A stretch of 64,000 nt of DNA from Vibrio fortis (GCF_000695685.1 NZ_JFFR01000002.1:744001-808000), one strand, 5' to 3'. Shown: positions 24,646-36,886, counted from the first letter of the stretch. A program made the numbers and translations. Notes: generated by a model not told the origin, from the letters alone.

Positions 24646-26232
24646 TTATACTTCTACTGAACGGCTAACTTTGTCTTCAACAGAGTTGTCGTTTTGTTCG
24701 AAGTGGTAACGGCCTGTCTTAAGGCTACTTGGGCCTTTGCGAGCAAATTTAAGCATTAGGTAAACTTCTGCAATTAGGAACACTGTGTAAAGTGCAAGAA
24801 TTGCAAATAGTGATGTCCAAAGCTCGCCAATAGTCAGCGCTGATGCTGCAACGTTCGTCGGTAGGATTTCACCTACAGCCCACGGCTGACGACCGTATTC
24901 TGCAACAAACCAACCTGCTTCAATCGCAATCCAAGGTAGTGGGATTGAGAATAGAGCGGCTTTAAGAACCCATTGCTTCTGTTCGATTTTTTGACGACAC
25001 GTTTGTACAAACGCAGCACCAAATACGAATAGCATGATGAAGCCACACGCAACCATGATACGGAACGACCAGAATAGAGGCCAAACAGTCGGGATAGAAT
25101 CATCCGCTGCCATTTGGATTTGCTCTTCTGTCGCGTCAACCACGTTCTCTGTGTAGCGCTTAAGAAGTAGACCGTAACCTAGGTCACCTTTCACTTCATC
25201 AAATGCTGCCATGTTCTCTTCAGACTTATCGCCTGCACGCAGTTTTTCTAGAAGCTCGTATGCGTACATACCCGTGCGGACACGATCGACGTGCTCGTCA
25301 CGCAGATCACGTAGGCCTGTTACCTCTTTATCGAAAGAACGCGTTGCGATGATACCCATTACGTAAGGGATCTTAATTGCGTAGTCAGTGTGCATTGTTT
25401 CTTGGTTTGGAATACCAAACACAGTAAATGCAGCTGGTGCTTCTTCTGTGTGCCATTCAGCTTCTACCGCTGCTAGCTTCACTTTCTGAACTTCACCTAA
25501 CTCATAACCTGATTCGTCACCTAGAACGATTACAGATAGAATCGCAGCCATACCGAATGATGCAGCAATCGCGAAAGAGCGACGAGCAAAGGCAAGGTCA
25601 CGACCTTTTAGAATGTAGTAAGAGCTGATACCTAGGATGAACATTGCACCCGTTGTGTAACCAGAAGCCACTGTGTGTACGAATTTAACTTGCGCTACTG
25701 GGTTTAGGACAACTTCAGCGAAGCTCACCATTTCCATACGCATTGTTTCAAAGTTAAATTCAGCACCCACTGGGTTCTGCATCCAGCCGTTGGCAACCAG
25801 GATCCACAGCGCAGAGAAGTTAGAGCCAAGTGCTACCAACCATGTTACTGCTAAGTGCTGACGCTTTGACAATCTATCCCAACCGAAGAAGAAAAGACCA
25901 ACAAAAGTAGACTCTAGGAAGAATGCAACAAGCGCTTCGATTGCCAGAGGGGCACCAAAGATATCGCCAACATAGTGAGAGTAATAAGACCAGTTAGTAC
26001 CAAACTGGAACTCCATGGTTAAGCCGGTTGCTACACCTAGAGCGAAGTTGATACCAAACAATTTACCCCAGAACTTAGTCATGTCCTTGTAAATTTGTTT
26101 ATCGGTCATTACATATAGAGACTCCATGATGGCAAGCAAAAATGCCATACCAAGAGTCAGTGGAACAAATAAGAAGTGATACATCGCTGTCAGTGCAAAC
26201 TGCAATCGCGACAGATCAACAACATCAATCAT
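24646..26232 (-). CDS. cydA: Cytochrome bd ubiquinol oxidase subunit I
   Basis: The 528-aa catalytic subunit carries haems b558, b595 and d. The start [19 protein letters not shown] includes the axial His near the N-terminus, and a long quinol-binding Q-loop follows (around 250-380, with GELGEV-like and KYTENV elements). ATG 26232 has AAGGAG 5 nt upstream; an in-frame TTG-type extension to 26262 is rejected. An FNR-type palindrome lies about 215 bp upstream, in line with low-oxygen induction. Confidence 0.98.
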   Translation of the reverse strand: MIDVVDLSRLQFALTAMYHFLFVPLTLGMAFLLAIMESLYVMTDKQIYKDMTKFWGKLFGINFALGVATGLTMEFQFGTNWSYYSHYVGDIFGAPLAIEALVAFFLESTFVGLFFFGWDRLSKRQHLAVTWLVALGSNFSALWILVANGWMQNPVGAEFNFETMRMEMVSFAEVVLNPVAQVKFVHTVASGYTTGAMFILGISSYYILKGRDLAFARRSFAIAASFGMAAILSVIVLGDESGYELGEVQKVKLAAVEAEWHTEEAPAAFTVFGIPNQETMHTDYAIKIPYVMGIIATRSFDKEVTGLRDLRDEHVDRVRTGMYAYELLEKLRAGDKSEENMAAFDEVKGDLGYGLLLKRYTENVVDATEEQIQMAADDSIPTVWPLFWSFRIMVACGFIMLFVFGAAFVQTCRQKIEQKQWVLKAALFSIPLPWIAIEAGWFVAEYGRQPWAVGEILPTNVAASALTIGELWTSLFAILALYTVFLIAEVYLMLKFARKGPSSLKTGRYHFEQNDNSVEDKVSRSVEV

Positions 26233-26447
26233 GGTAACTCCTTTGTGTCGGCTGAATGACACTTGTGTGATTATTCACCGCAAAAATCCATGTTAAAACA
26301 ATTAACGTGATTGTTATTACAAGTTGAAATTTGTAGCAAAAACGTACCGTTATAGTTAGATTATTGTTAAGCATGAGCTAATATAGCTGCCGCTAATATT
26401 ACTGGTAAAATCAGTATGTTTCAAAAGGTTTATAGGAGAACCCTGCG

Positions 26448-26461
26448 TTGATTTGTATCAA
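26448..26461. promoter_or_regulatory. FNR-type palindrome upstream of cydA
   Basis: TTGAT-TTGT-ATCAA is a perfect match to the FNR consensus half-sites with the correct 4-bp spacer. A second partial site, TGAT-AAAA-ATCA, lies at 26500-26511. The 26,233-26,736 region otherwise shows only AT-rich sequence, with GTTAA-type runs that could be ArcA sites; no gene is seen. Confidence 0.7.
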
Positions 26462-26736
26462 ATTTCTACGAGCAATTTAGAGTTATTTTTAACCAAACAT
26501 GATAAAAATCACACCAATTATTAGGTTGGTAATAACGAGGCATGATATCTGTGACATGCCGCTATCACTCAATCAACATTTGAATTACAACTACCCATAA
26601 AGTATTAACAAGAATTATGACAATTTATTTCAATTTTTGTTAGCGACGTCAAATTTGAAATCAATGTTTTCAGTTTTGGAATGGCATATCGGCGACTAAT
26701 ATCGACTCGCTCAAAGAGTTGTTATTCTATAAAAAA

Positions 26737-26772
26737 CTAAAAACCCCGGCGCTTATGCAACCAGGGTTTATA
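26737..26772 (-). terminator. Intrinsic terminator of ruvB
   Basis: On the minus strand AAACCCtGG ... CCgGGGTTT then TTTAG, an imperfect stem about 20 bp downstream of the ruvB stop. Confidence 0.75.
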
Positions 26773-26787
26773 AAACACAACGACTAA

Positions 26788-27798
26788 TTAACTTGGTCTG
26801 TCGATACCAAAGTGAAGGTAAGCACGATCGGTAGCAATTCGTCCTCTTGGGGTTCGCTGTAGATAACCCTGCTGAATTAGATACGGCTCTAACACATCTT
26901 CAATGGTGTCACGCTCTTCACCAATAGCAGCGGCCATATTGTCGATACCTACCGGGCCACCGCCAAATTTCTCCATGATCGCCAACAGAAGCTTTCTATC
27001 CATATAGTCAAAGCCCTTGGCGTCAACATCAAGCATGTTAAGTGCCTTGTCAGCGACATCTGCACAAATATGACCATTGCCCTTCACTTCTGCAAAGTCT
27101 CGCACACGACGCAACAGACGGTTAGCAATACGAGGTGTGCCTCGGGCACGACGTGCCACTTCCAGTGCACCTTCAGGGTCCATAGATAGCCCCAAACAGT
27201 CAGCACTGCGCTGTACAATATTTTGTAGGTCGTCAACTTTGTAGTACTCAAGGCGCTGCGTAATGCCAAAACGGTCACGCAATGGCGATGTCAAAGAGCC
27301 CGCTCGCGTTGTCGCACCAATTAGGGTGAACGGAGGCAGGTCGATTTTGATAGAACGCGCCGCAGGGCCTTCACCAATCATGATATCCAATTGGTAATCT
27401 TCCATCGCAGGATAGAGCACTTCTTCAACCATTGGGCTCAATCGGTGAATCTCATCGATGAACAGCACATCGTTTTCTTCAAGGTTGGTTAAAAGCGCTG
27501 CTAAGTCGCCCGCTTTTTCTAATACAGGCCCTGAAGTGGTGCGGATATTCACATCCATTTCGTTCGCTACGATGTTGGCAAGTGTGGTTTTACCCAAGCC
27601 TGGAGGGCCAAAAATCAATAGGTGGTCGAGCGCTTCATTACGAAGTTGCGCCGCTTTGATGAAGATCTCCATCTGATCACGCACGTGATCTTGGCCTTGG
27701 TAATCCGCTAATGCTTTTGGTCTTATCGCGCGATCGATGACGTCTTCGTCTTTGAATACTGGGTTGTCCGGCGCTATTAGGCGATCCGCTTCAATCAT
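26788..27798 (-). CDS. ruvB: Holliday junction ATP-dependent DNA helicase RuvB
   Basis: A 336-aa AAA+ hexameric motor for branch migration. Walker A GPPGLGKT (64-71), Walker B FIDEIHRL, sensor 1 [10 protein letters not shown] and the arginine-finger segment RDRFG are visible, followed by a C-terminal winged helix (RTPRGRIAT). It works with RuvA and RuvC in recombinational repair. Confidence 0.98.
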   Translation of the reverse strand: MIEADRLIAPDNPVFKDEDVIDRAIRPKALADYQGQDHVRDQMEIFIKAAQLRNEALDHLLIFGPPGLGKTTLANIVANEMDVNIRTTSGPVLEKAGDLAALLTNLEENDVLFIDEIHRLSPMVEEVLYPAMEDYQLDIMIGEGPAARSIKIDLPPFTLIGATTRAGSLTSPLRDRFGITQRLEYYKVDDLQNIVQRSADCLGLSMDPEGALEVARRARGTPRIANRLLRRVRDFAEVKGNGHICADVADKALNMLDVDAKGFDYMDRKLLLAIMEKFGGGPVGIDNMAAAIGEERDTIEDVLEPYLIQQGYLQRTPRGRIATDRAYLHFGIDRPS

Positions 27799-27920
27799 AG
27801 GTCATTCCAACTCAAGAGTGACAAGCTCTTGTTCTATTTAAGTTCTTCACTGCACTCCCCGACTCTAGCTTGAAGGCAAAGTGTTGCGGAGTGCATTTTA
27901 TGTATACAGGTAAACCGAGT

Positions 27921-28532
27921 TTATACCATCGATTTTAGTGCTTCACGAATCAGTTGCTCGCTTGTCATGCCATCTTTCGCTATCTGCGACACAACCTTCG
28001 AAGCCTGAGTTGGTTTATAACCAAGAGCGAGAAGTGCACTTACCGCCTCTTCTTCAGCATCGTGCGCATTCGGTGTTGAATCAATTGGAGCCGCATCCGT
28101 TGCCGGTGTAAACAGATCACCTGCGCCCCAGCCTTTGAGTCGATCTTTCATTTCTACAACCAAACGCTCAGCGGTTTTCTTACCAACGCCCGGAAGCTTA
28201 ACCAACGTTGAGATATCTTCACGCTCAACACTCTGAACAAACTGGCTTGCAGTCATACCTGAAAGGATACCGAGTCCAAGTTTAGGACCAACACCATTAG
28301 CTTTAATCACTTCTCGGAACAGAGCTCGCTCTTTAACGGTGTTAAAGCCATAAAGCAGCTGGGCATCTTCACGCACAACAAAATGAGTATAGATAATCGC
28401 TTCTTCGCCTACTGCAGGTAGTTCATAGAAACAGCTCATTGGCATTTGTACTTCATAGCCAACGCCACTCACTTCAATTAACAATTCTGGTGGCTGTTTT
28501 TCAATTAAAATACCGCGAAGACGTCCGATCAC
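27921..28532 (-). CDS. ruvA: Holliday junction branch migration protein RuvA
   Basis: The 203-aa protein has an N-terminal OB domain ([19 protein letters not shown]), two HhH motifs in the centre ([19 protein letters not shown] and [19 protein letters not shown]), a flexible linker and a C-terminal RuvB-binding domain III ([14 protein letters not shown]). It binds four-way junctions as a tetramer. A gap of about 120 bp separates it from ruvB, so ruvB may have an additional promoter. Confidence 0.98.
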   Translation of the reverse strand: MIGRLRGILIEKQPPELLIEVSGVGYEVQMPMSCFYELPAVGEEAIIYTHFVVREDAQLLYGFNTVKERALFREVIKANGVGPKLGLGILSGMTASQFVQSVEREDISTLVKLPGVGKKTAERLVVEMKDRLKGWGAGDLFTPATDAAPIDSTPNAHDAEEEAVSALLALGYKPTQASKVVSQIAKDGMTSEQLIREALKSMV

Positions 28533-28578
28533 AACTTACTCTCTTGATGGAAAATTATTTGATGGACAGAATATAAAA

Positions 28579-28600
28579 GAACTGGATGCTTATCCAGTTC
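28579..28600 (-). terminator. Intrinsic terminator of the MCP gene
   Basis: GAACTGGAT, 4-nt loop, ATCCAGTTC; on the minus strand a T-rich stretch follows. It isolates the MCP gene from ruvA. Confidence 0.8.
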
Positions 28601-28623
28601 TTTCTATTTGATTGGGGAATTAA

Positions 28624-30084
28624 TTAGGCGTGCTTGGCGTTTGACACCGCGCTATTCAGGCTTGTGACTAATTGCTTAACGAGATCAACTTGTTGATTCA
28701 ATTGAATGCCGTTTGATGCAACTTGGCCTGATACGGTTTTGGTCTCTGCGACACTCTTTGCAACTTCAGTACTTGCCTGATCGAGCTCATGCAAAGATCC
28801 CATCTGCATGGTCATGATGTCAGTGAGCTGATTCACATCTGATGAGATGGTCTGAACCTCGGAAATAATGCCATTCATTTCAGCTTCCGTGGTTTCGATA
28901 ATGGTACGCCCGTGCTCAACTTCTTCTTTACTTCGATCCAGCAGTGTTCGGATCTCAATCGCAGAATGGCTACTTTTCGCGGATAGCTCGCGCACTTGAT
29001 CAGCCACCACCGCAAAACCTCGGCCCTGCTCCCCAGCTCTCGCCGCTTCTATTGCTGCGTTGAGTGCCAGTAGGTTGGTCTGCTCTGCTACTGACGTAAT
29101 CAGGTCTGCCACTTTCATGATCTCTTGGTTACTTTGGATAATCTGACTAATGGCGTTTGTCGATGCTTCCAAAGACTCTGAGCTTTTCTGCGCTTTGACT
29201 CCAACCGCTTCGCTGCGCTCCTTGAGCTCATTGACGAAAGAGTTAGATTCCTCAAGCCCTTCTGTCATCTGGTGAAGCTGCTGACTCATCTGCTCAGCGG
29301 CACTCGCTTGAGATTCACAGTTCATGTTTAGGACTTCAACTTGAGAGTGGAGGTCTTTTGACTGCTGATCAAGCTGCACTGAGACGCCTTGCAAGCTCTG
29401 TGAATTATTGTTGGCGTGGTCTAACACAACAGAGAGTTGAGCTTCACTTTGAGTAGCTTGCGCAGCTACACTTTGACTCTCTGTTTTTGCAGCCTCGGCT
29501 TGCTCAATCGCAATCTCTTTCTGTTTAGCGGTAAAAGCTTGCGCTATGCATATCACTACCAATGGCATCACCACCCCAGACCAGGTCTCCACCACCATTG
29601 CCTGCTCATTTAGGGCGATATTTGGGAATACTGCACCGTTCAAATGCATAGAGGTCATTACCACTGCCACGCCTATCACTAAGGCACTCCATGTAAGGGC
29701 GATAATTCTGGTTCCAGATAAGAAGAAAGCGACCACCAGCAAAGGTACCCAGTAAGCTTGAGTAGAATCGACGACCCCGCCGCTTTGATAAATGATATTT
29801 AGCGCATGAACGGCCATGCCGACAAAACCAAAATTAAGGGCCAAGATTGGGTTTTTCGAGAGCTTTAAAACAATGGCTGAAACCAGTTCAAGAACAATGA
29901 GGAAGATAGAGGTCGCAATTAATAGCTGTTCGCCATGCTTGCTCCATTTGATCAGACTGTAAAGTCCTACGATAAACGCAATGAAAGTAAACAGTAATAA
30001 AATGTCCGCCTGTCGCGACTCATTACTGCCCCATTGATGAGTTTTGGGTAGAAAGAGCGATCGCCACCATGTAATTGGGTTCAT
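28624..30084 (-). CDS. Methyl-accepting chemotaxis-like protein, membrane-embedded sensor
   Basis: A 486-aa protein. The N-terminal half (about 30-190) has five or six hydrophobic segments with short loops and no periplasmic sensor domain. It is followed by a long cytosolic coiled coil and the MCP signalling hairpin tip [30 protein letters not shown]. No HAMP domain is evident, and no NWETF-type CheR pentapeptide is at the C-terminus. The signal is probably membrane-borne (energy state, hydrophobic ligand), but that is inferred. It sits between ruvC and ruvA on the same strand with its own terminator. Confidence 0.92.
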   Translation of the reverse strand: MNPITWWRSLFLPKTHQWGSNESRQADILLLFTFIAFIVGLYSLIKWSKHGEQLLIATSIFLIVLELVSAIVLKLSKNPILALNFGFVGMAVHALNIIYQSGGVVDSTQAYWVPLLVVAFFLSGTRIIALTWSALVIGVAVVMTSMHLNGAVFPNIALNEQAMVVETWSGVVMPLVVICIAQAFTAKQKEIAIEQAEAAKTESQSVAAQATQSEAQLSVVLDHANNNSQSLQGVSVQLDQQSKDLHSQVEVLNMNCESQASAAEQMSQQLHQMTEGLEESNSFVNELKERSEAVGVKAQKSSESLEASTNAISQIIQSNQEIMKVADLITSVAEQTNLLALNAAIEAARAGEQGRGFAVVADQVRELSAKSSHSAIEIRTLLDRSKEEVEHGRTIIETTEAEMNGIISEVQTISSDVNQLTDIMTMQMGSLHELDQASTEVAKSVAETKTVSGQVASNGIQLNQQVDLVKQLVTSLNSAVSNAKHA

Positions 30085-30237
30085 CGATAATCATCCTTGA
30101 TTGACTTGTAAGACCTCCGACCAATGTTAGTTAATTGTTAAATAGAATGCGAACCTATTTAACAAAAACTGTTTTTGAAGTCTCATTTCATATCAAAGAT
30201 AAGTAATTGATGGCGGTTAGAATATCAATTGGAGGGA

Positions 30238-30759
30238 TTAACGATAACGGCCACGTCTTGCTGTGGTTGCTTTACCTGCTAGCGCGATCAGCGTTTTGTT
30301 GGTATTGGCATGACAAATTGCGACACCCAGTGCATCGGCAGCATCTGCTTGCGGTTTTGCTGGGAGTTTAAGCATGCTCATCACCATGTTTTGCACCAGT
30401 GATTTGTCTGCACCGCCATTGCCAGTTACGGCTTGCTTGATAAGACGAGCGGCGTACTCGTGTACTGGAAGATCTGCATTTACAGCAGCAACAATCGCAC
30501 TTCCACGGGCCTGACCGAGCTTAAGCGCCGAGTCGGCATTTTTCGCCATAAACACCTGCTCAATGGCAAATACATCAGGCTGGAACTGAGTGATGATCTC
30601 ACTCACACCGGCATAAATCTGCTTCAAGCGTCCTGGCAGCTCTTTCTCCGACATACGAATACAGCCACTACCTAAATATTGTAGGTGACGACCATTTTGA
30701 CGAATAACACCGTAACCCGTAATGCGTGAGCCAGGATCAATCCCAAGAATAATAGACAT
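30238..30759 (-). CDS. ruvC: Crossover junction endodeoxyribonuclease RuvC
   Basis: The 173-aa Holliday junction resolvase has an RNase H-like fold with acidic catalytic residues: D7 in [15 protein letters not shown]66 or so in FAIEQVFM, and the late pair in [10 protein letters not shown]. It resolves junctions presented by RuvAB. Here it is separated from ruvA by an MCP gene. Confidence 0.97.
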   Translation of the reverse strand: MSIILGIDPGSRITGYGVIRQNGRHLQYLGSGCIRMSEKELPGRLKQIYAGVSEIITQFQPDVFAIEQVFMAKNADSALKLGQARGSAIVAAVNADLPVHEYAARLIKQAVTGNGGADKSLVQNMVMSMLKLPAKPQADAADALGVAICHANTNKTLIALAGKATTARRGRYR

Positions 30760-30819
30760 AGCTTAAAATACTGATTATTTATACATACTTTTATTTATGA
30801 GCTTAGTATATAGAAGCAT

Positions 30820-30852
30820 AAAAAAAATGCCCGTTAAATTAACGGGCATTTC
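30820..30852 (-). terminator. Intrinsic terminator of aspS
   Basis: AAATGCCCG ... CGGGCATTT stem; on the minus strand it is followed by at least seven T. Confidence 0.9.
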
Positions 30853-30896
30853 TGTTCACTCAAAGAGAGAATCATTTAAAAGAAAGTGATATGTGC

Positions 30897-32681
30897 TTAT
30901 TCAGCAGACTCTTCTTTCTTTTCAGCAACTTTAACCGCGATTGCTAGCTCTTCAAGCGCAGCTGGGTTCGCTAGGCTTGGAGCGTCTGTTAGTAGACAAG
31001 AAGCATTCGTTGTTTTCGGGAACGCGATAACATCACGAATGTTCTCTGTACCACAAAGTAGCATTACTAGACGGTCAAGACCGAATGCTAGACCTGCGTG
31101 CGGTGGTGTACCGAACTTAAGTGCGTCTAGTAGGAAGCCAAACTTAGCTTGCTGCTCATCAGCTTCGATACCTAGGATGTCGAATACTGCAGATTGCATT
31201 TCAGCATTGTGGATACGTACAGAACCGCCGCCCACTTCGTAGCCGTTAAGAACCATATCGTACGCGTTTGAGTTAGCAGCCGCTGGGTTCGCTTTTAGCT
31301 CTTCCGCAGTCACACCTAGAGGTGATGTGAATGGGTGGTGCATCGCGTGTAGGTTGCCTTCGTCGTCTTCTTCGAACATTGGGAAGTCAACAACCCATAG
31401 CGGAGCCCATGCAGACTCGTCTGTCAGCTCTAGGTCTGTACCTAGTTTCAGACGTAGCGCGCCCATTGCTTCAGACACAGTGTTTGCTTTGTCTGCGCCG
31501 AATAGGATGATATCGCCAGTCTCTGCGCCTGTGCGCTCAAGAATACCGTTGATCACTTCTTCGTTTAGGAACTTAGCAACTGGAGATTGGATACCTTCCA
31601 TGCCAGCAGCACGGTCGTTAACCTTCATCCATGCTAGACCTTTCGCACCGTAGATACCAACGAACTCACCGTAACCGTCGATTTGCTTACGAGTTAGCTT
31701 AGCGCCACCTGGTACACGGATTACTGCAACGCGACCTTTTTCGTCGTTTGCTGGGCCAGAGAATACTTTGAACTCAACGTCTTTCACTAGGTCAGCAACG
31801 TCTACTAGCTCTAGTGGGTTACGTAGGTCTGGCTTGTCAGAACCGAAACGACGCATCGCTTCAGAGAATGGCATGATTGGGAACTCACCTAGATCAACGT
31901 CTAGAAGCTCTTGCCACATGTTACGAACCATCTTCTCAGTTGTTGCACGTACTTCTTCCGCGCTCATGAAAGATGTTTCGATATCGATTTGAGTGAATTC
32001 TGGTTGACGGTCAGCACGTAAGTCTTCATCACGGAAACACTTAACGATTTGGTAGTAACGGTCAAAACCAGACATCATTAGCAGCTGTTTGAATAGCTGT
32101 GGAGACTGAGGAAGCGCGTAGAACGAACCTTTATGAACACGGCTAGGTACTAGGTAGTCACGTGCACCTTCTGGTGTCGCTTTCGTTAGTACTGGTGTTT
32201 CGATGTCTAGGAAGCCGTTGTCATCTAGGAAACGACGAACAAAGCTGGACGCTTTAGCACGTAGCTTGATGCGATCGCTCATTTCTGGACGACGTAGGTC
32301 TAGGTAACGGTACTTTAGACGCTGCTCTTCTGAGTTTTTCTGGTTGAAGTCTAGTGGCAGAACGTCAGCACGGTTGATGATTTCAAGGCCTTTAGCGATG
32401 ATCTCAACTTCACCCGTTGCCATGTCTTTGTTTACTTGACTGTCTGGACGAACGCGTACTTCACCCGTTAGTTTGATACAGAATTCATTACGAAGTTGGT
32501 TAGCTACTTCGTACGCATCTGCCATATCTGGGTCTACAACTACCTGAACGATACCTTCACGATCTCGCATATCGATGAAAATAAGACCGCCCAAATCACG
32601 ACGACGGTTTACCCAGCCGCAAAGTTCTACAGTTTGTCCCGCCAGGGACTTGTTCAGGTTACCACAGTAATGGGTACGCAT
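30897..32681 (-). CDS. aspS: Aspartate--tRNA ligase
   Basis: The 594-aa class IIb synthetase has an N-terminal OB anticodon-binding domain ([22 protein letters not shown]), motif 2 region [19 protein letters not shown], the bacterial GAD insert domain (about 290-420) and motif 3 [13 protein letters not shown]. Slightly longer than the E. coli enzyme (590) because of a Lys/Glu tail. It lies upstream of ruvC on the same strand, with a terminator between them. Confidence 0.98.
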   Translation of the reverse strand: MRTHYCGNLNKSLAGQTVELCGWVNRRRDLGGLIFIDMRDREGIVQVVVDPDMADAYEVANQLRNEFCIKLTGEVRVRPDSQVNKDMATGEVEIIAKGLEIINRADVLPLDFNQKNSEEQRLKYRYLDLRRPEMSDRIKLRAKASSFVRRFLDDNGFLDIETPVLTKATPEGARDYLVPSRVHKGSFYALPQSPQLFKQLLMMSGFDRYYQIVKCFRDEDLRADRQPEFTQIDIETSFMSAEEVRATTEKMVRNMWQELLDVDLGEFPIMPFSEAMRRFGSDKPDLRNPLELVDVADLVKDVEFKVFSGPANDEKGRVAVIRVPGGAKLTRKQIDGYGEFVGIYGAKGLAWMKVNDRAAGMEGIQSPVAKFLNEEVINGILERTGAETGDIILFGADKANTVSEAMGALRLKLGTDLELTDESAWAPLWVVDFPMFEEDDEGNLHAMHHPFTSPLGVTAEELKANPAAANSNAYDMVLNGYEVGGGSVRIHNAEMQSAVFDILGIEADEQQAKFGFLLDALKFGTPPHAGLAFGLDRLVMLLCGTENIRDVIAFPKTTNASCLLTDAPSLANPAALEELAIAVKVAEKKEESAE

Positions 32682-32987
32682 AATGAATTTCCCAATCTCT
32701 TAATAATTACTAATTTCTATGCTGTAACTAGACCGAATCTAATTACAATTCAAAGATCCATTTATACGCGGAAACTTGTCTAAAATCGACCTTTCCCACG
32801 CCTATTTGTTGTGTTTTATTCAGCTTTGACGCTTTATAGCTCACGAAACAGCCAAAGCGGCACAAATCTCGCACAAATATTCATCAACACTGAAAAAATT
32901 GCGCTAATTATATATTGAAAGTACCCAAGTCAGCAAAAGTCTCGTAGAGTGTTTTTGATTAAAGCAACCAAAGCACTTTTAGATACC

Positions 32988-33872
32988 ATGACAAGATTAC
33001 CTTTAAGACTCGGACTGACTATGTGGTCACACTCAGAGTGGCAGAGCCAATTCTATGGAAAAGGCACCAAACCTGCAGAAAGACTAGAGAAATATTGTCA
33101 TGTTTTTCATACCGTTGAAGGTAATACTACCTTCTATGCAACCCCTTCAATTACGACTGTAAACAATTGGCGCAGCGCAAGCCATGATGACTTTCGATTT
33201 ACATTTAAGTTGCCGAAATTCATCACCCATCAGCAGCAGCTCAGACACTGCCAATCTGAGTTGAAAGAGTTCCTACAAATCATGTCACCACTTCATGAAC
33301 GTATTGGTCAATGGACGATTCAGTTGCCTCACCAGTTCGAGCCAGAATCACTGCCTGTGCTGCAACAGTTTTGCAAACTCTTCCCGAAAGAGATGAAACT
33401 CGGCGTAGAAGTGCGCCACCTTGGCTTTTTTGATAAAAGCAACGACGAAAAGCGCTTTAATCAATGGTTAGTTGAAGAGAACATCAATCGCATCATTATG
33501 GACAGTCGCCCAGTATTTGCTGCAGCACCAACGACTGAGGCAATTATTGATGCACACAAGAAAAAACCTCGTGTGCCTGTGCATGCAATCGCGACATCTG
33601 ACAACCCAATGATTCGCTTTATTGGCCAGCACGACGAGCAGCCCAACTTAGAGTTTTTCAAGCCTTGGCTATCCAAACTTCCAACATGGATAGCAGAAGG
33701 AAAACAGCCTTATTTAATGATTCACACTCCCGACAACGATCATGCTCCAGAACTGGCGGCAACAATATACAAACAGCTTATCGAGCAATGTCAGCAGTAT
33801 CCCAATATCAAGTTACCGCCGCTCTCCGAATTCCCGGCTAACAAGGGCGATACGCAAATCAGCATGTTCTAA
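32988..33872 (+). CDS. DUF72 family protein (YecE-like)
   Basis: The 294-aa TIM-barrel-like protein has the DUF72 signature near the N-terminus (LGLTMWSHSEWQSQFYGKGTK) followed by FHTVEGNTTFYATPS, FRFTFKLPKFITH and a C-terminal PYLMIHTPDN. Function unknown. A frame extension to GTG 32949 exists; ATG 32988 matches homologue starts. It precedes cmoA in the same orientation, as in some enterobacteria, with a 135-bp gap. Confidence 0.92.
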   Translation: MTRLPLRLGLTMWSHSEWQSQFYGKGTKPAERLEKYCHVFHTVEGNTTFYATPSITTVNNWRSASHDDFRFTFKLPKFITHQQQLRHCQSELKEFLQIMSPLHERIGQWTIQLPHQFEPESLPVLQQFCKLFPKEMKLGVEVRHLGFFDKSNDEKRFNQWLVEENINRIIMDSRPVFAAAPTTEAIIDAHKKKPRVPVHAIATSDNPMIRFIGQHDEQPNLEFFKPWLSKLPTWIAEGKQPYLMIHTPDNDHAPELAATIYKQLIEQCQQYPNIKLPPLSEFPANKGDTQISMF

Positions 33873-33989
33873 CTAAACCATTAGCGATTTGTATTGGCAG
33901 TGAAACCTGAGTTTTCGTGACACAGTGACATTTTTTACGTAAAATACGCCCCCTTTTATTCAGCATGCGAAAGCCTGCTGATTTGCTGA

Positions 33990-34736
<747 letters not shown>

Positions 34737-34790
34737 CTGTCTATTTGACGCCAATTTTGAAAGCACGACACAAATAACTCGTATCAAAGC

Positions 34791-34891
34791 GTCATCCTCA
34801 AGAACGAGGAACGAGCGAGTTGGGGATCACAAATCCGATGCGATAGAACGAAGATTCCCTACCATGTTCGTCCCTCACTGTAGGGAATGAC
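34791..34891. repeat. Vibrio-type intergenic repeat (ERIC-like) between cmoA and cmoB
   Basis: About 101 bp beginning GTCATCCTC and ending GGGAATGAC, so the ends are imperfect inverted repeats. Internal motifs AACGAGGAACGAGCGAG and CGTCCCTCACTGTAGGGA are like the GTCATTCC...GGAATGAC class of intergenic units scattered in Vibrio genomes. It is likely a palindromic non-autonomous element. Only one copy is seen in this window. Confidence 0.65.
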
Positions 34892-34945
34892 AATTTTAAA
34901 TTTTACTTTAGGGTTTTTAGACCCTGATTAACTCAGTGAAAAACT

Positions 34946-35917
34946 ATGTTTAATTTTGCCAATTTTTACCAACTCATTGCCCAAGATACGCGCCTGCAAC
35001 CTTGGCTGAATATTCTTCCTCAACAGTTAACGGATTGGCAAAATGCGGAGCACGGTGACTTCGACCGCTGGCTGCGTGCTTTAAACAAGATTCCACAAGG
35101 TGCACCGGATCAAGTTGACCTAAAGAACTCTGTAACGCTGACTAACGACACACCATTTCATGACGGCGAGCTGAAGAAGCTAGAAAACCTGCTGAAAACG
35201 TTCCACCCATGGCGCAAAGGTCCGTACACGGTTCACGGTATTCATATTGATACTGAGTGGCGCAGCGACTGGAAATGGGACCGTGTTCTTCCGCACATCA
35301 CACCATTGAAAAACCGCAGCGTACTTGATGTTGGTTGCGGTAACGGCTACCACATGTGGCGTATGTTGGGTGAAGGCGCGCGACTGACTGTCGGTATCGA
35401 CCCTTCTCACCTGTTCTTAATTCAGTTCGAAGCAATTCGTAAACTAATGGGTGGCGACCAGCGTGCACACCTGTTGCCACTCGGCATTGAGCAATTACCA
35501 AAACTGGAAGCATTCGATACGGTATTTAGCATGGGCGTGCTCTACCACCGTCGCTCTCCTCTTGATCATCTAATCCAACTTAAAGATCAGTTGGTTTCTG
35601 GTGGTGAGCTAGTGCTAGAAACTTTGGTTATCGAAGGTGATGAAAACGCGGTACTTGTGCCAGTAGACCGCTATGCACAAATGCGTAACGTATACTTCTT
35701 CCCATCGGCTCGTGCTCTAAAGCGCTGGCTAGAGCAAGTTGGCTTTAAAGACGTACGTATTGTCGATGAAAACGTAACAACAGTTGGTGAGCAACGCACT
35801 ACCGAATGGATGACGCACAACTCACTACCTGATTACTTGGATCCAAATGACCCAAGTAAAACAGTTGAAGGTCACCCAGCACCACGCCGAGCCGTTTTGG
35901 TGGCAACTAAGCCTTAA
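34946..35917 (+). CDS. cmoB: tRNA U34 carboxymethyltransferase
   Basis: The 323-aa enzyme transfers a carboxymethyl group from carboxy-SAM to 5-hydroxyuridine at the tRNA wobble position. The SAM-binding [30 protein letters not shown] and C-terminal [13 protein letters not shown] blocks are intact. It forms a pair with cmoA although the repeat element interrupts the gap. Confidence 0.97.
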   Translation: MFNFANFYQLIAQDTRLQPWLNILPQQLTDWQNAEHGDFDRWLRALNKIPQGAPDQVDLKNSVTLTNDTPFHDGELKKLENLLKTFHPWRKGPYTVHGIHIDTEWRSDWKWDRVLPHITPLKNRSVLDVGCGNGYHMWRMLGEGARLTVGIDPSHLFLIQFEAIRKLMGGDQRAHLLPLGIEQLPKLEAFDTVFSMGVLYHRRSPLDHLIQLKDQLVSGGELVLETLVIEGDENAVLVPVDRYAQMRNVYFFPSARALKRWLEQVGFKDVRIVDENVTTVGEQRTTEWMTHNSLPDYLDPNDPSKTVEGHPAPRRAVLVATKP

Positions 35918-35948
35918 GCGTTGAAAAACCAAAGACGCTGACAAGCAT

Positions 35949-36095
35949 TTGACGAAAGAAGACTCGAAATTGGATAAAATCCGCAGAGTGCTCAATGAAT
36001 GAGCTATTTCGTCGAATGATAATTGGCTGTAGGCAAACATAGCCTGTCAATATGACCGGACGCTAACATTAGGATGCTTCACGCATCCTTTTTTG
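35949..36095 (+). ncRNA. Candidate small RNA between cmoB and the retropepsin gene
   Basis: A 230-bp gap contains GCTCA/TGAGC (35990-36004) as a 5-bp hairpin, a GGCTGT...ATAGCC hairpin (36025-36044) and a terminator AGGATGC/GCATCCT with T6 (36071-36095). A TTGACG at 35949 and TAAAAT nearby suggest a promoter but the spacing is long (20 bp). It could be a short sRNA or only the cmoB 3' UTR. Confidence 0.3.
36071..36095 (+). terminator. Intrinsic terminator downstream of cmoB
   Basis: AGGATGC, loop TTCAC, GCATCCT followed by TTTTT. Confidence 0.85.
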
Positions 36096-36148
36096 TGGGC
36101 TAAACTATTCAATAGTCTGAACTATTTTCTAATTTCAAAGGTTTTTAT

Positions 36149-36886
36149 ATGTTTAAGCGATTATCGCCTATTCTGGCGGTTGGTTTGCTCTCTGGCTGTA
36201 CTCTCACTAACGGTGCGGCTTATCATCAAGAAACTCTGGATGCTATCGCTCAATCAGAGACAAACATCGCAAATAAAGTTCAAAACTTAGAGCTTCAACT
36301 TAGCAATCAAAGTGACTACATCGAGAGTCTAGAAGAAGAAATCATTGCTTTATCCAATGAAGTTGAAGTTCACCTAACTACTCTAGAAAAACAACAGGTC
36401 GAAGAGATCGAAGAGGAAGAAGTGATTGTCACTCGAGTCCCAGTTGTTTCAAACGAGCAACCAACCATTCTCGGTGCCATTGAAAAAGTTACGATTGAGT
36501 CAATCAAGCAGAAGTTTGATGCTCGCGTAGATACAGGCGCCACAACGTCGTCGTTGAATGCAGTAGATATCAAAGAATTTGAGCGCAATGGCAAGAACTG
36601 GGTGAAGTTTCACCTAGCTGATAAATCGCAACCAGCAGAAGTTCAAAAGTGGATTGAAGCACCCGTTGTACGCTACGTGAAGATTCGCCAATCAACCAGC
36701 GACGAGACAGAACGTCGAGCTGTGATCGAATTATGGGTGAAAGTTGGAAAAATCCATGAAAAAGCGCAATTTACATTGGCGGATCGCTCTCAAATGAGTC
36801 ACCCTGTATTACTAGGGCGTGAATTTATCAAAGACATCGCTCTAGTGGATGTAAGTAAAAAGTACGTACAAACGGAAGATAAATAA
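36149..36886 (+). CDS. Retropepsin-like lipoprotein (putative zinc/aspartic protease family)
   Basis: A 245-aa lipoprotein. The signal peptide ends in the lipobox LLSGC (Cys17), then a coiled coil (30-85) and an acidic linker are followed by the PF05618-type domain. The DTG catalytic motif of retropepsin-like aspartic proteases is intact (D128 in ARVDTGATTSS), with the second family motif PVLLGREFIKDIALVDVSK. The older annotation as ATP-dependent zinc protease is doubtful. It is first in an operon with a 7TM-transglutaminase-like and an ATP-grasp gene, a known conserved trio. Confidence 0.9.
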   Translation: MFKRLSPILAVGLLSGCTLTNGAAYHQETLDAIAQSETNIANKVQNLELQLSNQSDYIESLEEEIIALSNEVEVHLTTLEKQQVEEIEEEEVIVTRVPVVSNEQPTILGAIEKVTIESIKQKFDARVDTGATTSSLNAVDIKEFERNGKNWVKFHLADKSQPAEVQKWIEAPVVRYVKIRQSTSDETERRAVIELWVKVGKIHEKAQFTLADRSQMSHPVLLGREFIKDIALVDVSKKYVQTEDK

